Shown piece by piece: positions 1-11,260 of a stretch of DNA of 64,000 nt; the first letter of the stretch is position 1, and each line of letters starts with the position of its first letter. A program made the position numbers and the translations under genes. Below the pieces are notes generated by a model. It saw nothing but the letters and a program-made list of their open reading frames with translations, was not told the origin of the DNA and did not search any database. This DNA comes from Casuarina equisetifolia (Eukaryota; Streptophyta; Magnoliopsida; Fagales; Casuarinaceae), in the NCBI GenBank assembly GCA_028551475.1, contig CM052362.1, forward strand, positions 16,732,521 through 16,796,520, written 5' to 3'.

Positions 1-631
1 CGCGCGGTAAGTTTGGGTCACCATGTTGCTGCTTTGAGTGCTGCTTCTGCTTATAACTTCCTTTCTCCGAGGATTGTCGCTCCCCTTATACACAACGTCC
101 ACATAAGCACCCTTACCATGCTTCTTGCTCGGGCCATACATCTTGTCTATTAGAGAAAAGCCTTCCTTCCCAATCTTGACAAGGTCTGCCTGCTGATGTG
201 CCATGCAGCTTTGCTTTCCTAGTACAACAAAAACTACAAATCAAGTAGCTTTCTCTTGCTTTCCTGGTACAGATGTTGCAGGCCATACCCGGTTTTATAA
301 TGAAGGAATCACAGTCCCGCTCTATGCATGGACCCCAAAATATTTGGTCGGCAGTTTTTTATGGAACTTAAAGTACTCTTCTTTCTCGAAGAACTTCTTA
401 GATTTCTTTCAAAGAGTCAATGGCCTAGTGCTCTTTTTCTGCGGGGTTAAGAGACGAGGTCATAAAGAGTGAAGTTTCTAGAATACGGGTATGGATAGAA
501 ATCCAAAACATCTGATTTTCCTTTGCCATTTTCCAGATTATATTTCATTTTCTTTAGGGAATAATCTAGAATTGCAACTTCTTGTACAGGAAAATCGCGA
601 GTGGATTTTTCACGCCCTTCTTATGTAACAC

Positions 632-883
632 GTGATGCATGATTCTTACCTTATATCTCCGATGCTGATCTTAACTAAGAAGCGAAATTATTCGACTCTT
701 ATGGGTAGGCCTCTAAAGCGGGCAGGACTTGATTTGCCCGAATCAGGTGGCAAGCAAAAAGCAATAGGGAATAGGAGGTGGAATGATAAGATGGTTATTG
801 CGCTGGTCGAAAGCAGAGGTGGAAGCATATTGACCCCAATTATCGAGGTTCAGAATATGAATAAAGGATATTTGAAGGTGTAG
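632..883 (+). other. Unrecognised open frame in copy A, conserved in copy B
   Basis: This open frame of 83 codons has a counterpart at about 8945-9196 with the same frame, the same stop position and similar residues: RPLKRAG, SGGKQKAIG, ESRGGSIL and GYLKV appear in both. Two diverged copies keeping one frame open hints at a former coding exon, but I know no family with this sequence and see no start context or splice sites that settle it. It could also be chance in a young duplication. Confidence 0.3.
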
Positions 884-1097
884 CCTACCGGGTACCAGGT
901 CCTGCCGGCGTTCCTTTCTTTTGTTTTTTTTTAATTCGGATATCTTTTCTGAATCCAATAATGCTCAGACCATTTGCTAATCTAGAGAAAAATAACATGA
1001 GAGTGACACGAAAATCGTACGTAGAATTTTTTATTAGAAAAATTTTATGAAACCCATTGCTTGTGAAGTCATGGCACCCAAAGTTCCTTTTTGTTCT

Positions 1098-1380
1098 TTG
1101 CTAAAGCAACCAGTTAAAGTTAAATAATGTAAAGATTATTCTCTTCGCAAAAGTAGTTGGTTCAATGAACATTCTAGTCCCAAATTACCGTACAAGTATA
1201 AACATCTCCTCATTGTTTAAAGGTAAACATTCCTCCTACTTGCTAAAGCAACCGATTAAAGTTAAATAATTTATAGATTATTCTCCAGGCATCCATAGCT
1301 AGTTCAATGCACATTCTAGATCAATTTAGTGTAGAAATATAGACATCTCCTCATTGTTTAAACGTAAACACTCCTTCTAC
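1098..1380. repeat. Tandem duplication of about 142 bp inside copy A
   Basis: Units 1098-1239 and 1240-1380 both begin ttgctaaagcaacc and both end in a cctac or ttctac box after a shared cattgtttaaa stretch. They differ at many positions, so the duplication is old. Copy B holds only one unit (about 9407-9552), so the event happened in copy A after the larger duplication, or a unit was lost in copy B. Confidence 0.75.
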
Positions 1381-1740
1381 TTGCTCCAAAAAGAACACGA
1401 AAGGAAAAGCTTGCCTTATACACAGCTCCAAGTTCACGTGAGGGACGAGCTGTTGCGTAATTGTAGTGGCCTGCGTATAGAGGCGACTATAAGTTATTAT
1501 GTCGATGTACTGACCGAGTATTAGCTTCTTTTTGCAGTGATATTCAATTCATGGTGTCGCAAAGGTTTCTAAATGGACCTTGGCGTTGGAATTGTACAGG
1601 CACCTCTAGACCGCCAAAATTTGGAAAAAGAGGGAGCCCACAAACTCAACCTTAAATGGCGAGGGAAGCAAGTGGCTTGGGCAGAGCAGTTCGAGTCTTA
1701 AAGAAGTAGATAACTTGAAATTATGTTATAACGGCCGTTC

Positions 1741-3777
1741 TTGTCTTTAAAACAGTTAATAGAAGATTATGTGCATGTATGAAATGTAATAGGTCTATAT
1801 CTTGATAATGAGAAATACAGTGAGCTTCTATTTTCTATACTAAATGTGACTTACTAATCTCTATCTCTACTACTTTCTCTGCATCTCTTTTCTTTTTTGT
1901 TCCATTTCTCTACTTCCTCTTTGGTTCAGTTCGCTTTCTATCCTTTCGATTTTGTCTCCTTTAAATGCAAGAAAGGATTCAGGACACCCTATTGCTCACC
2001 AAAGCGATTTTGTTTCTCTCTTCTCTAGGTTCCTCTAATTACATATTTAGTTCTTAAAGTATGTTTTCTCTCTCACAACACACTTGCATGCTTCATTTAA
2101 CATTATGATGCTCATATAAGGGTTTTATGGTTAGAAATGGCTGGGGCTTTGAGAATGCATATTAAGATCTAAAAAATGTGATCTTCAAATTGGTGGTGCG
2201 ATTCACCTAAAATGTAATCCACCCCCTCTTAATCAAACATGGTTAAGAGGATACCTTCCACTAAATTTGGTAAAAAAAAATGTTCTTCACTTTTACAACC
2301 CAAACACCTTTAGTGTTACCACCCTTCCTCTACCACACCCCCCCCCCCCCCCCCCCAACTTCTCCCTCCCTTCAATTCCAAGAGAGAAATCCAAGTTGGG
2401 AGCGGTGGAAGGTTGAGTTGAGGAATGGACTGCGGAGCTTCATGGCCAGTCGACAAAGGAAACTTCGACCAAGAGAAAGGACAAACCAATGTAGGTCTTT
2501 GAGAAGAGTTCGTGGGAACGAGCCGAGGACCTGTGTGGGGTCCCAATGGGAAGATGCCTGGTGTGTGGAATGCCAACTTATAGGAGCACGCAAGGATGCC
2601 AAAAGCACACTCATAAAATTAATTGAGAAGAACGGCGGGAAAACTAACCATTATGGATGGTGCGAGGTCCTACCGTTGTAGGTAGGCTGAAATGATAAGC
2701 CAACCACCCCATTTAAAACTCAAATGGGTAACCTTGGGAGGCATGAGATGACGGCAGCATGAATGGGAATATGTCCCTTTTTAAAAAGGAAAGCCCATGA
2801 TGAGCCTTTTTGAATGATCACCTATGGGAACGGGATACATGAAACATTAGCTATTGGGGAGGTGATCTATTTAGATAGAAAGAGTAGAGGGGGAAGAGGT
2901 ACGCTAGATTTTTGGTTGAGAAAGCTTGCTTCATGAGAGTGTACGAGGAGAGGAGTGTGCCAAGTGGTAGAATGGAGAGTTCATGTATTCCATCTTCTGA
3001 TGTACTCATTTTCTCATATAATGAAAAGCTTATTCTCCTCCTCCTACCTATTTGCGATGTTTTCTTTGCTATAGTCTTTACGACCATCTCTTGTCCTTGA
3101 ACACATCTTATGACTATTCATCTTTTAAACAACCAGGATGTAACATTAGTGTAATGGACCGGTTGTCTTCAAACCATGGTGCATCCATCCTTAGTTTGGC
3201 TTGGACAAGCTGGTGGACAACCGTGATGGGCATCAAGAGAAATAACATAACATCCTAAGGACACAACAATAGGTAATCTAGCAAATGAGAGATATATGAG
3301 AAGTGTAATCTTATTATTAGAACGTATATACATTCCAATAGTTTGTTTGTAGTATAAATCCCAATTGATCCCCTCGCAAGTACAACTGAAGCTTCTCTCC
3401 CCATTTTTAGTTGTTTCTCTCTTCTCTAGGACAAGATCTTTCCCCTTGTTCATCAATTTAACTGAAGCTTTTTCCCTCACGAGCGTTTCTCATCCTAGAT
3501 GGATAAGCTCTTGTTCGAACGCCTGTCCAAGTACATAGAGATCCTCCTTGAGAAGTTAATGCTTTCAGCTCCCTCCTCCAACTACCTTAGTTATTCCCAC
3601 TACTCGAGTGCCTCAATATTCGACTCACCTACCAATTCCCCAAACGGGGAAAAGGGTATTCTCCTCCCTTCCCGATGTTAGCTCCTAACCTATCCTCTTT
3701 AATTTCTCTAACCCAAGCCATTGAAGCCCTTAATGAATTATTTAAACTCCACTAGTCCTGCAATAGCTTCCTTGTCC
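1741..3777. other. Spacer without recognised gene
   Basis: AT-rich DNA followed by a more GC-balanced part (2280-3780). It contains a run of 19 C at 2338-2356 and an 8-base inverted repeat (cggttgtc near 3161 and its complement near 3217). The open frames here cross homopolymers or lack any family resemblance. The sequence up to 3782 continues at 5064 across the solo LTR, so it was one piece before that insertion and may be part of an older unidentified repeat. Confidence 0.6.
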
Positions 3778-5063
3778 ACATGTGTTCGGTAAAATCTAAA
3801 TGCAAGTGAACATGTCGAACAAGTAATATAATGATAAGAAAGATATCGTCCCACAGAGATTGATGATTACTAAACCAATTAATTACTAACAGTGAACAAC
3901 TCTTAGAATTTATCTAGCAAACCAAATTGATAGATGATAAATTAACTGACTAAGTCTAAGAAAACTTAATAAAAGAAATATGTTAGAGCATATGACTTCA
4001 CCATAATTACTAGGTACTAATATTGATTATTTATGCTTGCAAGAGAGATAATATCTATGTGATGGCAGAATTTCCTAATTTATTTACTATCCTATGTCTA
4101 GGTATAACAAACCTACTTAGTTCATTAATTCACTATATCTCTATATGTGAATTAAAACAAACCAAATGCATTAGGATCTATGAATATTCCCAGTTTACAC
4201 CAAAAGCCACACAAACAATATGGTATATGTCTATCTATATTTAATTTATTGTTACATATTACAAGAAGCAACTGCATGCTATTTCCTGTCGGTCTTTAAC
4301 ATGCAAATCAAGTCATCTAAGTGGTAGCTAATCACCTAAAAGCATTAAACTCTGTAATATGTAACTTCACATAAATAAAATATCTTACAAAACATAATAA
4401 TCATAAGATTCATACCATCATAATTAGGTTACATCGTAGCTCTAACAAAGATAAACTAAAACATAAAGAAATAATGAGGAAGAATGGTAATAAGAAATAA
4501 AGAAGGCATCTTGAATCCAAGAACAAAAAGTCTGTCACCCTTTTTGTCTTCTCTTCAAGAAAACTTTGAATTCTTGACCTCTTTCTTGAGTTGTGCTCAA
4601 TTTCCTCCCTCCCTTTCTTTTGCCTCTTCTCTTCTCTTAAATAGGGTTTAGGTTTAGACCTATCTCCTATCCTAGTAGAATTCGATTTTAGAGACCTAAA
4701 ACAATTGGGTTTTAGAGACCTAAAACAATTGGGTTTTGAACTCCTAAATTAATTGAGACTTGAATTCCTAACATGACTGGGTTTTCTATTTAAATAGAAA
4801 ATCCAATAACAATAGAAAATCTAATAACAATTATCCAAAGCTCAAGCCCATCTTGACTCTCTTGATCTTGATATTACAATTTTGCCACACAATAAGCATC
4901 AGGTTCTCCATGTTCATCCCTTTTCTCCTTGCCTCCTTATGCTACAAAAACAAGACAAATTCAAATAAATAATAGGAGTTCAAATATTTTCTCATAAGCA
5001 TTGTATTATTTATTGCCTAAAAAATAGGTAAAATAACTCTATAAAAATAGAGTTATCAACATG
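3778..5063 (-). mobile_element. Solo LTR with 5-bp target-site duplication
   Basis: The element spans 3783-5058 (1,276 bp). It begins TG and ends CA on both strands, and is flanked by the direct repeat ACATG at 3778-3782 and 5059-5063. No coding or second LTR is present, so it is best read as a solo LTR left by recombination. Read on the minus strand it starts TGATAACTC, a form I associate with common plant LTRs; the superfamily (Ty3 more likely than Ty1) is inference. A 24-bp tandem repeat lies at 4691-4738. Many scattered differences cannot be dated without a second LTR. Confidence 0.7.
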
Positions 5064-6057
5064 GCAACTCCCACCTACTCAGCCATTCCAACAATCAACT
5101 TCCACACGTGGTAGTTCTTCACGAGTACACTGTCATTCATCGAGCTTGTTGCCACCATCCCAACGTATCCAGCCAATAGTAGCATAGCATTTAAATGCGG
5201 CCACCTCTCCAACAACTTCTTGTCACACTGGCATCATCTAACACGTACTCAATTCTGCATGCCAACGCCCCTTGCTCGCAAGTGCTAGTCCTTCTAGCAA
5301 CCTCCTCTCCCATGCAAGAGGTCTCGTCCCACATGTGCACCTTTGACTCTTGGCACCCTATGTGCATCTCCCACAAGTGCACACCTGCTTATCCCTCGAA
5401 CATGTTTGGCTCGACCTCAATGCTCTCCCGCACATAATCAATCCTCCTATGCACCCCGCTCACTTATTCAACTCAACCATCTCTTGTGCCTTGGTAGTCC
5501 TCTCACACACCTCCTACGTGCATATTTGCCTCGACGCATATCACTAGGCTTTGGCACACACCCAAACCCATGCACTTCCCTTATACATTGTCCCGCAGCA
5601 TCATCCTTAAGCTCCCTACTCTTTGATTGTCTACTATTTTGCTCCTTATAAACGTTGGCAAAGTCAAGCTAGGCATTACATTAGTCTCACTTATGCCAAT
5701 CTCTTGCAACCTAAGAGATCAAATACTTTGAGACCCTCAATCTTACTATATAAATCTTTTACAACCTAAGAGATTTAACTTACAAAGTAAATATGACTTT
5801 GAATTACATTGAAAATAGCATTTCCCATATAGTAATGTAAAAGGTCGAGCTCTTTTTTAGTTTTGTGTGTTTCTGTGTTTTTTCTGTGTTTTACATTCAC
5901 TCAAGTGCTTTTTGTGATCTCATTTGATTTATTATGTAATCTCATATAACTACATAATAAAAAATACTTAGAACATCCACACTCTTTGGTTAGCATCTGA
6001 GTTATACTTGTCATGCATGCAAGTTATACGAGAGAAAGAGAGATGTTTGGAATGTTG
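5064..6057. other. Spacer without recognised gene
   Basis: Continues the sequence broken by the solo LTR. Cytosine-rich on the plus strand to about 5650, then AT-rich. Overlapping short open frames on both strands at 5190-5650 reflect low stop-codon density rather than coding; no family motif was seen. Confidence 0.55.
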
Positions 6058-6395
6058 AGAATTGTTGAAAACCAGTCCCACATTAGTAAGGCATCTGGAT
6101 AATATGTACCTTATTAGTGTGTACTGGCCCCTCTGAGATTGCCTTGTTCAAGGTTTTCTCATGGGCCTTCGTCTCTAACATGGTGTTGGAGCTTGGTGTC
6201 CTACCTGCCTGATGTGGTCCCTCTAACTTAGCCCCTCTCGACGGGAAAGCCCATTATGGGACTACCGGGGAGTGTTGAGAACCAATCCCACATCAGTAAG
6301 GCGCCTAGGTAATCTGCACCTTATTAGTGTGCGTTGGCCCCTCTGAGATTGCCTTGTTCAAGGTTTTCTCATGGGCCTTCGTCTCTAACAAGAAT
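6058..6395 (+). mobile_element. SMART/TRIM-type miniature LTR element, looks whole
   Basis: Two direct repeats of exactly 118 bp (6063-6180 and 6273-6390) start TGTTGA and end CTAACA. They are flanked by the 5-bp duplication AGAAT (6058-6062 and 6391-6395). Directly after the left LTR, at 6181, is tggtgttggagc, a weak match to the initiator-methionine tRNA primer site of such elements. A purine-rich stretch precedes the right LTR. The internal part is only 92 bp and encodes nothing, so the element was non-autonomous. The two LTRs differ at about one base in ten, so the insertion is old. Confidence 0.85.
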
Positions 6396-6690
6396 AACGC
6401 TAGAGATGAACTTACATAATTAGGTAAATGAGAAACAAAAAATATGAAGTACTTCTAAGTTTGAATTCAAAAGTGTAAGCATAAGACTCAAACTCGATCT
6501 AACTTATATACCACTAAGGGAGGTTTTATTATTTATTAGGATCATTTAAAGATATTCTCAGAAATTTAGAAAGACAAACAAAATACATTAAACTGCTAAG
6601 CTATCTACCACCATTGTACTGTCAATTGGGTTGCCTGTTTGACATGGTAACAGCCTTGTTGACATGGTAATACTTGACTTCTTTATAAAT
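6396..6690. other. Short spacer
   Basis: AT-rich DNA between the miniature LTR element and duplication copy B. It contains a short direct repeat of ttgacatggtaa near 6640-6670. Nothing else is recognised. Confidence 0.5.
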
Positions 6691-6723
6691 CGTGCAGTAA
6701 GTTTGGGTCACCATGTTGCTGCT

Positions 6724-6915
6724 TTAAATGCTGCTTTTGCTTATAACTTCCTTTCTCCAAGGATTGTCACCCCCCTTATACACAACGTCCGCATGAGCAC
6801 CCTTACCATACTTCTTGCTCGGGCCATAGATCTTGTCTATTAGAGAAAAGCCTTCTTTCCCAATCTTGAAAAGGTCTACCTGGTGATGTGCCATGTAGCT
6901 TTGCTTTCCAAGCAC
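6724..6915 (-). other. Unrecognised open frame in copy B, mirrored in copy A
   Basis: A minus-strand frame of 63 codons contains the runs MAHHQVDLFKIGKEGF and LIDKIYGPSKKYGKG. Copy A (about 1-205, minus) carries the same frame with few changes, mostly conservative. The composition looks like a soluble host protein exon more than transposon DNA, but I cannot name the family. It may be one exon of a captured or decayed gene. Confidence 0.3.
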
Positions 6916-7195
6916 AATAAAAACTAAAAATCAAGTAGCTTTCTCTTGCTTTCCTGGTACAAATTTTTTACAGGCCAAACCTGATTTTATATTGAAGGAA
7001 TCACAGTCCACTATCTAGTTTCCCTTCTAAGCATGGACCCCAAAATATTTGGTCGGCAATTTTTTATGGAACTTAAAGTACTCCTCTTTCTCGAAGAACT
7101 TTCTTAGATTTCTTTCAAAAAGCCAATGGCCTAGTACTCTTTTTCTACGGTGTCAAGAGACCAAGTCATAAAGATTGAATTTCTAGAACATGGGT

Positions 7196-8822
7196 TTGTT
7201 CCATTATCATGAGACTTTCTCTCCTACAGTAAAATCTGTGACGATTAGAAGTGCATTATCTATTGCTTCACAACGTAAATGAACTATTCGACAAATGGAT
7301 GTTCATAATGCATTTTTACAGGAAAACTTAGATAAGGAAGTATATATGAAACCACCACTTGAGAGTCCTTTCAAAGGGGGGGTCTAAAGTATGTCGGTTG
7401 AAGAAATCTTTGTATAGGCTAAAACAAGCTTCACGACGGTAGAATGAGAAGTTTACAAAAGCTTTAGTATATGTTGACTATCGACAGTCACTGTATGACT
7501 ATTCTCTCTTCACTAAAGGACAAGATGATAACATTGTTTTAGTGCTCATATATATGGATGACATCTTAATTACCAGTGATGACACACAAGAAATTGAAGC
7601 TTTACATGCCTATCTTCATTCTACATTTCGAATCAAGGATTTCAGAGAACTCAAGTATTTTCTTAGAATTGAGATCCTTCGAAATTCAAATGGCATGCAT
7701 CTTAGTCAATGTAAGTATATCTTAGAATTGATTTCTAAATTGAGACTATCAGCTGTGAAGCCTATTGGAAATCCTATGGAGACAAATGTCTTATTTACTA
7801 GCTTGAAATCTGATAAGCGAGTTCATCCATAAATAGATGATCCACCATTTGAGAACATCTTGAGTTATTAGTAACTGATTGGTAAGCTGAATTATCTTGA
7901 TATGACACGCCCTGACATCACTTTTCCAGTACACATGTTAAGTCAATTCATGCATACTCCCAAGCGATCCCACTAGGAAGCAGCTCTCTGCATTGTTAAG
8001 TATCTCAAAGGAACAATAGGGCCTGGTTTATTCTTTCCTTCAAATGATGATGTTCTCTTGCAAGCTTTCTGTGATGCTAGCTATGCAAAATGCCCTATGA
8101 CACGTCGATCCACTACTGGGTTGTCTTACACTTGGACATTCAGTAATTTCTTGGAAAAGTAAAAAGCAACCGATTGTGACTCTTTCTTCAACAGAGGTTG
8201 AATACAAGGCCATGGCAACCATTACTTGTGAGATCGTTTGGGTGGTTAGTCTATTAAAAGATATGAGAATTAATGTTTCACAACCAGTACTGTTATATTG
8301 TGATAATGAAGCAGCGCAAAAATTGACAAAAAACCCAATCTTTCATCAAAAGACTAAGCATATAAATGTTTCTTGTCATTTTATTCGAGAAAAAATACGT
8401 CATGGTTTAATTAGCATAGCACATGTTGGGAGTGGTGATCAACCTGCAGATATTCTGACCAAGGCTTTAAGGACAAATCAACACTATCATCTCCTTAGCA
8501 AGCTTAGGGTCTTGGACTTCTTTCCACCCTCAGCTTGAAGGGGGGTGTTGAAGGTTGACGATTTTATATTTATGTTACCATATATTGTGCCTAAAATAAG
8601 GCCCAATATATTTTCATATATTATAAGATACTAGGGTTTTCCTTGTATAAGCCTTATTCATGTTTATATATAACCTCTTAGGTTAACATGTAAATCACAA
8701 TAGCCATACACTAAGAGTTCTTTTCTCTACAGCTTTTGTTTTTTCTTGTAACCAGTTTTGGTTTTGCTTTATCAATAAACAAGCTTTTGTTCCAAACATA
8801 CAAGAGTTCATCAAATTCTTCA
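7196..8822 (+). mobile_element. Ty1/Copia remnant: end of pol plus 3' LTR (fossil)
   Basis: Only the right-hand part of a Copia element is recognisable. The reverse transcriptase shows the YMDD catalytic box (near 7551). An RNase H region at about 8176-8538 has SSTEVEY, LYCDNEAA and KHI. A polypurine tract at 8538-8545 leads into a 277-bp 3' LTR at 8546-8822 that starts TGTTGAAG and ends in CA. Gag, protease, integrase and the left LTR are not seen. The element is broken, with several breaks in the coding part. It sits inside duplication copy B, so it is younger than the duplication or absent from copy A by descent. Confidence 0.85.
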
Positions 8823-10019
8823 TATCTACTTTTTCCTTTGCTGTTTTCCAGATTATATTGCATTTTCTTAGGGGAAAATCAAGAATTGCAACTTCTTGTG
8901 CAGGAAAATCGCGAGTGGATTTTTCACCCTCTTCATATGTAACACGTGACGCATCATTCTTACCTCATACTTCGATGCTAAGAGTAATTAAGAAGCACAA
9001 TTATTCGACTCCTATGTGTAGGCCACTAAAGCGGGCAGGATTTGATTTGTCCGAATCAGGTGGCAAGCAAAAGGCAATAGGGAAGAGGAGGTGGCCTGAT
9101 AAGATAGTTATTCCGCTGGCCGAAAGCAGAGGTGGAAGCATATTGACCCGAATTATCGAGATCCAGAATGTGACTAAAGGATACTTGAAGGTGTAGCATA
9201 GCAGGGACCACGTCCCACCGGCGTTCCTTTCTTTTGTTTTTTCAATTCGGCTGTCTTTTCCGAATCCAATAATGCTCATACCTTTCGCAAACCTAGTAAA
9301 CAATATCATGAGCGTGACACGAAAATCATTTGGAATTTTTTTATTAGAAAAATTTAATGAAACTCATTCCTTGTAAAGTTGTGGCACCCAAAGTTCCTGT
9401 TTGTTCTTTGCAAAAGCACCCAATTAAAGTTAAATAATGTACAGATTATTCTCATCGCATAAGTAGTTGATTCAATGCACATTCTAGTCCCAAATTACTA
9501 TACAAATATAAACATGTCCTCATTGTTTAAACGTGAACATTCCTTCTACTTGCTAAAGGAACCTAAACCGACCTAAAATTAGGTTCTTTTTTGCAGCGAT
9601 ATTCAATTCGCGGTGTCTTTAAGGTTTCTAAAATGGACCATGGCGTTGGAACTGTGCTTGTCGCTATTGGACCGTGGCGTACAGGCACCTCCAGAGCGCC
9701 AAAATTTGGAAAAGAGGGAGCCCACGAACTCAACTGGAAATGGCGAGGGAAGCAAGTGGCTTGGCCAGGGCAGTTTGAGTCTCAAAGAATTAGATAACTT
9801 GATATTACGTTATATGGGCCTTTCTAGTTGCACTTCTTCCAATCTATTTTGGATGTTTCATTCCGTGCTGCACTTCTTGGATTCTACTCTTTACTCCCTT
9901 AGTGACTCAATCTCTACTTAGTAACTCCCTACTCACGGCATCTACTTTAAAGGACCCCAAAATGTGGGTGAGGAGGTTTGGAGGTGGACACCCATAAACT
10001 ATTTTGAATGAACTTTTAC

Positions 10020-10470
10020 CCGCTGATCCATGACAACTTGTATTATAACAAAGTTCAGCTTACAGTAGCTATTTCACCTATTCTCTTTATAATCTCTTGA
10101 AAAATACCTAAGATATATCTCTAAGGATTTGTTGACAATTTTAGTTTGCTCATCTATTTGTTGGTGATGGCCAAGGAATGATTAAACTTGGTTCTAGTGA
10201 CACACAATTGTTGAAGACATTTCATATAATTTCAAGATATTTTCAAAAAATACCTAAGCCACTGAAGTAGTTGTGTAGAAATGATAGCAAGAAGGAAGAC
10301 ATTTTAGAAATTTGATCTACCACAAAAAAAAAAAAAGATGGAAGTTTTTCCCTTAGAATGGGAAAGTCCTTCTACTAAGTTTATTGAGATGTCCGTCCAA
10401 ATCTAATGAAGAATGGGTAATGCCGGAATTTTTTAGGTTCAATGACAATCTCAGAAGAGAGGTTAAATTG
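10020..10470 (-). mobile_element. Ty3/Gypsy integrase remnant (fossil)
   Basis: Read on the minus strand, this stretch carries diverged pieces resembling the integrase core of plant Gypsy elements. One is near 10290-10330, like the VVDRFSKM motif (here VVDQISKMSSF). Another is near 10080-10160, like the HPQTDGQTE-VNRSL motif (here DEQTKIVNKSLEIYLRYF). The pieces are in the expected order and spacing. The element is heavily broken; no LTRs or other domains were found nearby. Confidence 0.6.
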
Positions 10471-11080
10471 AGCTCAAGTCTTCTCTAAGAAATATGGATT
10501 TTTCTAAGTCTTTTCAAATAAATTAATAAAAACATACTCAAAGTCTTTTGGTTAGAACATAACTAATGAAAAATTAATTTAATCAAAAGTGCAAGCAATA
10601 TTAAACCCACTAACTTTTAAGTTAATTTTTGGTTTAACTAGAGCCTATTTCTAATATTCATCATAATTGCTGTATTTGATTTGGAATTAGAACAGTTAAA
10701 GAAAAAATGAAAACCGAAACTTCCATACGGCTAAGATCTCATGTGGACATAAATGAAAACCTTTGAGAAATAAATATTTCTGCGCATACCACCAAAAAAC
10801 TTTGCGTGCATGTAATTCTCATTGGGTGCAGCCCGCAACTTATAGATTAGGATAAAGCAAAAATAATTGGGTAGAAAACTATGTCCGACAAGTTATTGAT
10901 GTCAGCTTGGAGCGTTTGACACGAAGTCTGCTGAATGTTATGCATAATTAACTTGGAAATATCAGAAAATAAACCGTCCCATGTCATCCGATGCCAAGTC
11001 GCGTTAACGAAATCCTGAAACATTATCTATTTGGCAACGATGAAAAAATCGTTCTCACTTGGTTCTTTTCCGCAAAATGA

Positions 11081-11260
11081 TTTTTTTTTTGTGAAAATAT
11101 AAATTGAATTAATAAATATTAAAATACAGAAGTACAAAGCATACTCAACATTATAAAAAGCACCATATTTAGGAACACATAAGGTTAAAAACCTCCAAAT
11201 TTCACTTAAAATTACATTTCTTTTGGGGAGTTTTGTATTTTTAAACAAAAAAGCTTTTCC
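11081..11260 (-). mobile_element. Possible LINE 3' end
   Basis: On the minus strand the sequence ends with a T-rich, AT-only stretch followed by a run of about ten A (plus-strand T run at 11081-11090), the style of plant L1 3' tails. No reverse transcriptase or RNase H segment is visible next to it and no target-site duplication was found, so this is a weak call. Confidence 0.3.

Larger units (their letters stand above)
1..1740. repeat. Segmental duplication, copy A
   Basis: This stretch is repeated in the same orientation at 6691-9830. Positions 1-490 match about 6691-7195, 515-1240 match about 8830-9550, and 1530-1740 match about 9585-9825. By eye roughly nine bases in ten agree. The left end runs off the window. 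Copy A lacks the Copia insertion of copy B but carries an internal tandem duplication (1098-1239 and 1240-1380). It also has about 150 bp (1385-1530) absent from copy B. I do not recognise the origin; short open frames within it are listed separately. Confidence 0.85.
6691..9830. repeat. Segmental duplication, copy B, split by Copia DNA
   Basis: Direct-orientation partner of 1-1740. Its two halves, 6691-7195 and 8830-9830, are contiguous in copy A apart from roughly 30 bp, and the gap is filled by a Copia remnant. The duplication therefore predates the Copia insertion, or copy A descends from an uninterrupted ancestor. Like copy A it contains no complete recognised gene. Confidence 0.85.

Noticed and set aside
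2280-2681. 133-codon plus-strand frame with proline run
   Set aside because: It crosses a 19-C homopolymer, has overlapping open frames on the other strand and shows no family motif; it is best seen as low stop-codon density.
5190-5650. Cluster of overlapping short frames on both strands
   Set aside because: Several frames are open at once, which reflects composition; none has recognisable residues or splice signals.
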